NCBI GenBank assembly: GCA_033239005.1
Contig: BSQZ01000006.1
Location: 5,231,501-5,295,500 of the forward strand
Direction: 5' to 3'
Source: Lamellibrachia satsuma
Taxonomy: Eukaryota > Annelida > Polychaeta > Sabellida > Siboglinidae
Length of the DNA stretch: 64,000 nt
The notes under the pieces are model-generated. The model did not search any database and had not been told where the DNA came from. It saw only the letters and a list, made by a program, of their open reading frames with translations. Positions 35,952 to 64,000 of this stretch are shown in pieces. A program made the translations under genes and the position numbers. The stretch's first letter is position 1. Each line of letters starts with the position of its first letter.

Positions 35952-37147
35952 TTATTTTGGTGTAAAGCCTAAGTTGCACATCTTGTATTTCTTGAGCAGC
36001 TCTGTCTTGATGATGAGTTGTTGCCGGAGCAGCTCCAGCTGCCGCTCCTGCTCCTCCTTGCTGTAGTCGATGCCCGGCAGCTTCGCTATCTGCTCCTTCG
36101 CAAGTTGTAACTTTGCCTTTAGCTCAGTAACTTTCTGCGGGAGTTCGTAAGGGTCTTTCTCCACGCTGCAACTGCAAATACGAGTTCATTTTAGGGGTCG
36201 TTTCAGAAACAGTTTTGGAAAGTTTACTGCAGATAAGGCTTGTAGGTTTACTACAAGACATTGCATTAATAGTTGAACTAAGTGACGTATGCATTTAGCC
36301 GTTAATGCTGGTCAACTTTATATTTTATAGATAAAACAGTGATCAACTAAAATGCTTAATTTCCTATTTAACTTAATTGACCCTCTAAAATAAATATTTT
36401 ACACTACTTGGTGGGAATTTAGCTAGAAATATTTGTAAACACTTGTAATTGACCAATTATATTAGCGAGAATATATTAATAATTCTTTGAAACAGTGAAA
36501 CGAAAGACCGAAGGAAGATAGGGAATATGGAGCTCTCAATGAAGAAACACCTGAAATGGTAGGTGCCGGGTAGTGCCTAGTGGGGAGCAGACAGTAATGG
36601 GCAGGGCACATACAGAGAATGAGTATTGCCTACTGACAAAGCTAAAATTGGGAACTGGTGGCGGTGGTCTAATGGTTAGAACTTAATCTTAGACTTACTA
36701 CTTAGTCTTAGAGCCAAATAGAGGCATAACCCATAACTTAGGCATAAGTTAACAGACCACCCGCCTGTTGATCGAGTCAGTATTCCAGAGGACGGTGGTT
36801 CAATAATAACACATCCGCTGTTTCGAAGCTTTGGCAATTTCGTTCACCCCATTTTGCCTGGGTTTTCCGGAAGAGACTATGTAGCCATAGAGTCTAAACA
36901 AGGCTATTTGGAGCTAAATGTCTAAGACAAAGTCACAACTCAAGTAGCCCAGCCCCTGCGCCTCGCACACTACACCCTATTATCGTCCAACTGCGCGCAT
37001 GAAACATCTACAGTGACTTACACAGTGACAAACATTTGTTCACTGCTAATACCATGAAATTAAAATGTCGCCAATTTATTTAAGAATGTCATACCTTTTA
37101 AGAATTTCGTAAACTATTGGTAAGAAATTGACGTCCAACTCTTCCAT
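35952..37147 (-). CDS. MED9: Mediator subunit 9, two exons (88 aa)
   Basis: MED9 belongs to the Mediator middle module, a nuclear co-activator of RNA polymerase II. Exon 1 (37147-37095) encodes MEELDVNFLPIVYEILK and ends AG|gtatga. Exon 2 (36165-35952) follows ctgcag and continues SVEKDPYELPQKVTELKAKL, then KLPGIDYSKEEQERQLELLR and ends with TAA. This matches human MED9 from NYSFLPLVHNIIKCMDKD through [20 protein letters not shown] to KNELLQKYK. The long Pro-rich N-terminus of the human protein (146 aa) is absent. The intron (36166-37094) holds a SINE. GEMIN6 lies directly downstream and VPS35L diverges upstream. Confidence 0.9.
36655..36900 (+). mobile_element. tRNA-derived SINE with disrupted head, in the MED9 intron
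   Basis: On + : ggtggcggtggtctaatggt (A box), then an unrelated ~80-bp stretch of ttaatcttagac-like repeats, then the rest of the head (gcctgttgatcgagtc ... gacggtggttcaataa) and the central module tttcgaagctttggcaattt. The tail differs from the other families. Confidence 0.65.
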
Positions 37148-37329
37148 GTTTACGTGAAAACCGAAACGAGATTTAGGTCTTTTTTCTTTCTTTGGTAAAA
37201 TAAAATGGAAATCATGTCGGTAAGTTGGATTTTGATGCATAAAGCGGCGTTCGCTATTTTAGTGTATGATATATTATTAAATTATAATAAGTTTAGCAGC
37301 CAAAATCATGTGACAACATACAAACCAAA
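37148..37329. promoter_or_regulatory. Candidate bidirectional promoter, MED9 / VPS35L
   Basis: Only 182 bp separate the two divergent start codons, so the transcription starts must lie in or across this stretch. AAAATGGCGGC at 37328-37338 overlaps the VPS35L start and fits the YY1 consensus (AAnATGGCGGC), which is often found at start codons of housekeeping genes. A CATGTG E-box lies at 37307-37312. No TATA box is placed convincingly. Confidence 0.55.
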
Positions 37330-61400
<24,071 letters not shown>

Positions 61401-62003
61401 AGATAGCAGGAGGTTGTCAGAACATAAATGTAGAAACGCTGATAAAAGAGAAACCCGAGAGACAAGGACATTTGTGTGACACTTTCAAGTTAAACATGTT
61501 TCATTAATGATCAATGTGTGCCAAAATATGCCTCTTGGGAAAACTATCCTTACCAGAGTGTTCTTACCCTCTTCGCATCCTAGTTGGTGCATAAGGCTAC
61601 TTAGTAACTTCTGCCATTTAATACAATCTCTAGCTGCGTTCTCTATCATCCTCCAAGAACTCCCTCCTAGTTGGTTCCTCTCTACTTGAACAGTCCTTCT
61701 CCATGTTCATGTTGGTCTTCCTCTCTTCCTTTACATTCAGGGGCTCACGTTAATGCAATGTTTCCTTAGTATCCTTACCAGAATGTGCTTCATTGGTAAT
61801 TAGTTATCAGGTTAGTGATAAATCATGATGTAGACTGCTGCAAAGTTATACATGCGCATATTATACTTAGAGTGTTACTGAAATCTTTTTTTGCTAAGTC
61901 TTCTTGTGTTACAACTTTAGAAATATCAGAAATATTATTCCTTGTAATGTGGAATTAATTGCCGTTAAAGAGATGTATTTTCTCATAAATTTCAAACATT
62001 TGT

Positions 62004-62009
62004 AATAAA
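62004..62009 (+). terminator. VPS35L candidate poly(A) signal
   Basis: First canonical AATAAA past the stop, about 600 nt downstream. The sequence 61401-62003 would be 3'UTR; it holds no convincing gene. Confidence 0.5.
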
Positions 62010-62089
62010 TTATATCACCACAGTCCTGGATCAATGTATTCATTATTATTATTATTAAAAGTGTCTTTCGCAGTCACGAGAGCCAGCTT

Positions 62090-63060
62090 GCTCGAGCAAC
62101 TGACTCTTCCGCCCGCTTACACGAGCAGCTGGCTCTTACGCTCGCTTACACAGCTTCTCTTCAGTTATTGTTCTGTTTAGTTTGCTCCACTGGGTTTTGT
62201 TTTTGGCGGTCCGACGCAGCTGTTCTGGGTCGGCCGTTGTCTTTTTAGCCGCATGCCGATCGTGACTGCAGGTCGGCGTCAACGGTGCCGGGGAAGCCGG
62301 GTCTGGGTCGGCCGCGATGTCCATGGAGTCCGTCCGTTTGGAAATATGCGGACATTGCTTGGTTTGCGGGCGGCTCCTCGTCCAAGCGTTGGACGTGGCC
62401 GAAGAGGCGCCGTCGCATGTCCATTACAGATGTGCTTATTTGAAAGCACCGACACCGTTCATACAACTTCACGTTGCTTATCCTGTGTGGTCAGTGAATA
62501 CCGAGGAATGAGCGGTGCTGCTTCCGATGAAAAGCATCTAGTTTTTTTCCGTTTCCGACATCGTCAGGCCCCACGCACCCGCGTTCTCAGTCATGTTCGT
62601 CCGTCGAGTCATTCTACAGTAACACTGGACACACAAATGCATTATGTACGCGAAATCGGAGTTACTCGCTGACGTATTGCCTGCGCATCCAAAGAGACCG
62701 CATGAAACGGAAAGCAGTGACCGCAAGCCTTTTTTAGTGAGACGGATTCACGTTTTTTGGTTCGCTTGCAACACGGTAGGTTTCACGGCTGATGATTGTA
62801 CGCTCCGTTTTGTTGACGTACAGCGACAGCGACATCGAGTGCCGACTGTCGAGTTGAATGGGGCAGACTCTGACGGTGATTTTCGACTCCTATAGTAGAA
62901 GCCGTATGATTGGGACGTTGTCTGTGTCGAGGAATGAATGCAAAACATCTAGGAGTTTCTTTGACGGATTGTATCGAACGCACATGATAGGTTGATACCC
63001 AGTATTTCGATCACGTAGGCCTAATTGTATCGTTGGCACTTCGCGGCGAGCCACCGATGT
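62090..63060 (-). mobile_element. LINE reverse-transcriptase C-terminal relic, minus strand
   Basis: Reading minus with frameshifts: VPTIQLG, SLYVNKTERTIISRETYR, LDAFHRKQHRSFLGIHYP, VKLYERCRCF, RRRLFGHVQRLDEEPPANQA, RGRPRPG and QWSKLNRTITEEKLCKRA. These are the ordered C-terminal landmarks of endonuclease/RT-type LINEs. It is broken by several frameshifts and stops. Confidence 0.78.
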
Positions 63061-63109
63061 CCCCACATCTGCTGTTGACCGTCTGCGTCGAAATCCGTTT
63101 TGGGATGGA

Positions 63110-63740
63110 AGTCATTCACCTGGTCGGAGACCCAGTGCAGTATGATGAGAGAACAAACAGCCTACAACATGCTAATCCGGCCAAAACTTGAGTACCCTTC
63201 TCCCATATGGAATCCCCACACCTTTTCACAAGTTAAAAGCCTTGAAAGAGTGCGACACTCTGCTGCCAGATTTGTTAAAAATTACTGCAGACGAGGCACG
63301 GGTCCAGCAGATCTAATTACTGCCCTTGGATGGCCAACCCTCGAGCGAAGACGTATTATTGGGCAGGCCACAACCTTCTACAAAATTCTGGGTAACATTG
63401 TTGAGATCACCCCCCCCCATGCCTGCTGATGATGGGTGTCGTATAAATGCAATGGTCTTTTCGTTTTGTCCCCGAGCCATCCGCATATGGAATATGATTC
63501 CACCAAACATTGCCAACATGGGGGGCCCAGGGTCGTTTCGGGAGGCTGTTATGGAGCTCCCTCCTTTTGCCGAGCCTCCTCACCTGGGCTGCCTTTAAAA
63601 CACAGTGCTCAGCGTAAACTTATCCATGGTGTTGGTATGGAGACTGTCTATGCGTGCATGTTGCAAGGCAACGACAGTATCCATACACGTAACCAACATA
63701 TTAAAAAAATTGAACATCCTATACATAAAATAAATAAAAC
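63110..63740 (+). mobile_element. LINE RT C-terminal relic (L2/CR1-like), plus strand
   Basis: The frame at 63100-63429 reads AYNMLIRPKLEYPSPIWNPH, VRHSAARFVKNYCRRGTG, LGWPTLERRRIIGQATTFYK. After a C-run (about 63410) the next frame continues RINAMVFSFCPRAIRIWNMI and ends HLGCL. This is the standard 3' part of L2/CR1-type RT. The frameshift at the C-run makes it inactive. Confidence 0.82.
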
Positions 63741-63784
63741 TATCAGATAAAAACCATTTCAGCAACATTAAAGATACTAGTCCT

Positions 63785-63997
63785 TTAGTCAAATGTACCA
63801 CCCACAGCGCATGCGCATAGTCCACAAACTCCTGCGTAAGCTGAAGTTGAGACTTGAGATGTCTTTCGTGGAGTCGTCCGCAGCACTACTGGTCTTAGGC
63901 TTTTCAGAGGGCCAAGCGGTTTGCGGGGTTTTTGCAGTGCTGTCAGTACCCCTATGCCTACTTCCAGATGTTTCTCGAAGTCTTCGTTGAACATGTC
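63785..63997 (-). mobile_element. LINE RT N-terminal relic, minus strand
   Basis: Minus strand: VLTALQKPRKPLGPLKSLRP followed by VVL. This resembles the LTALQKPGKPKGPLKNLRPI segment before the RT core of non-LTR elements. It has the same strand as the relic at 62090-63060, with the + strand LINE between them. Confidence 0.65.
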
Positions 63998-64000
63998 GGC

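Noticed and set aside
37204..37218. ATGGAAATCATGTCG followed by gtaagt as VPS35L exon 1
   Set aside because: It ends in phase 0, and joining to 38782 gives a stop after nine codons; the exon at 37330 fits both phase and human protein. It could still be untranslated leader.
61540..61745. Minus-strand retroelement end in the VPS35L 3'UTR
   Set aside because: Slight resemblance to an RT C-terminus but full of stops and without ordered motifs; not supportable.

Overview
This is a window of animal (metazoan) nuclear DNA. It has AT-rich spliced genes with GT-AG introns, tRNA-derived SINEs, LINE relics, hAT- and pogo-like MITEs and many minisatellites. Four protein-coding genes can be read. All have clear animal orthologues, but the sequence looks like that of an invertebrate: compact gene spacing, a giant coiled-coil exon, and MED9 and GEMIN6 placed head to tail 30 nt apart. 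I cannot fix the phylum by eye.

Layout. (1) 156-31207, + strand: the 3' part of an MPRIP (myosin phosphatase Rho-interacting protein; fly outspread) homologue. Its 21 visible coding exons give 2881 residues; the 5' end lies left of the window. Two PH domains are followed by a very long coiled-coil region, of which 1379 residues come from a single 4.1-kb exon, and then the conserved MPRIP C-terminus. Its 3'UTR runs to about 32.4-32.85 kb. (2) 32.9-35.3 kb: intergenic, with a 771-bp hAT-like MITE and a reverse-oriented SINE. (3) 35349-37147, - strand: MED9 (two exons) followed after 30 nt by single-exon GEMIN6, probably one dicistronic transcript. (4) 37330-61400, + strand: complete VPS35L (retriever subunit), 26 exons and 979 residues, divergent from MED9 with only 182 bp between the two start codons. 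(5) 62.0-64.0 kb: retroelement graveyard, with a + strand LINE apparently inserted into a - strand LINE.

Functionally the genes are unrelated housekeeping and cytoskeletal genes: actomyosin regulation (MPRIP), Mediator (MED9), SMN complex/snRNP assembly (GEMIN6) and endosomal recycling (VPS35L). MED9, GEMIN6 and VPS35L form a compact cluster that probably shares one bidirectional promoter.

The most unusual features are the MED9-GEMIN6 pair; minisatellites that have grown out of SINE segments, tRNA-like SINE heads and exon edges inside VPS35L introns, some carrying the working splice site in their last unit; several SINE families that share one central module but have different tails; and well-preserved hAT MITEs with 8-bp target-site duplications. 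Exon boundaries were set by eye from reading frame, splice consensus and similarity to remembered human protein families; no alignment was run.
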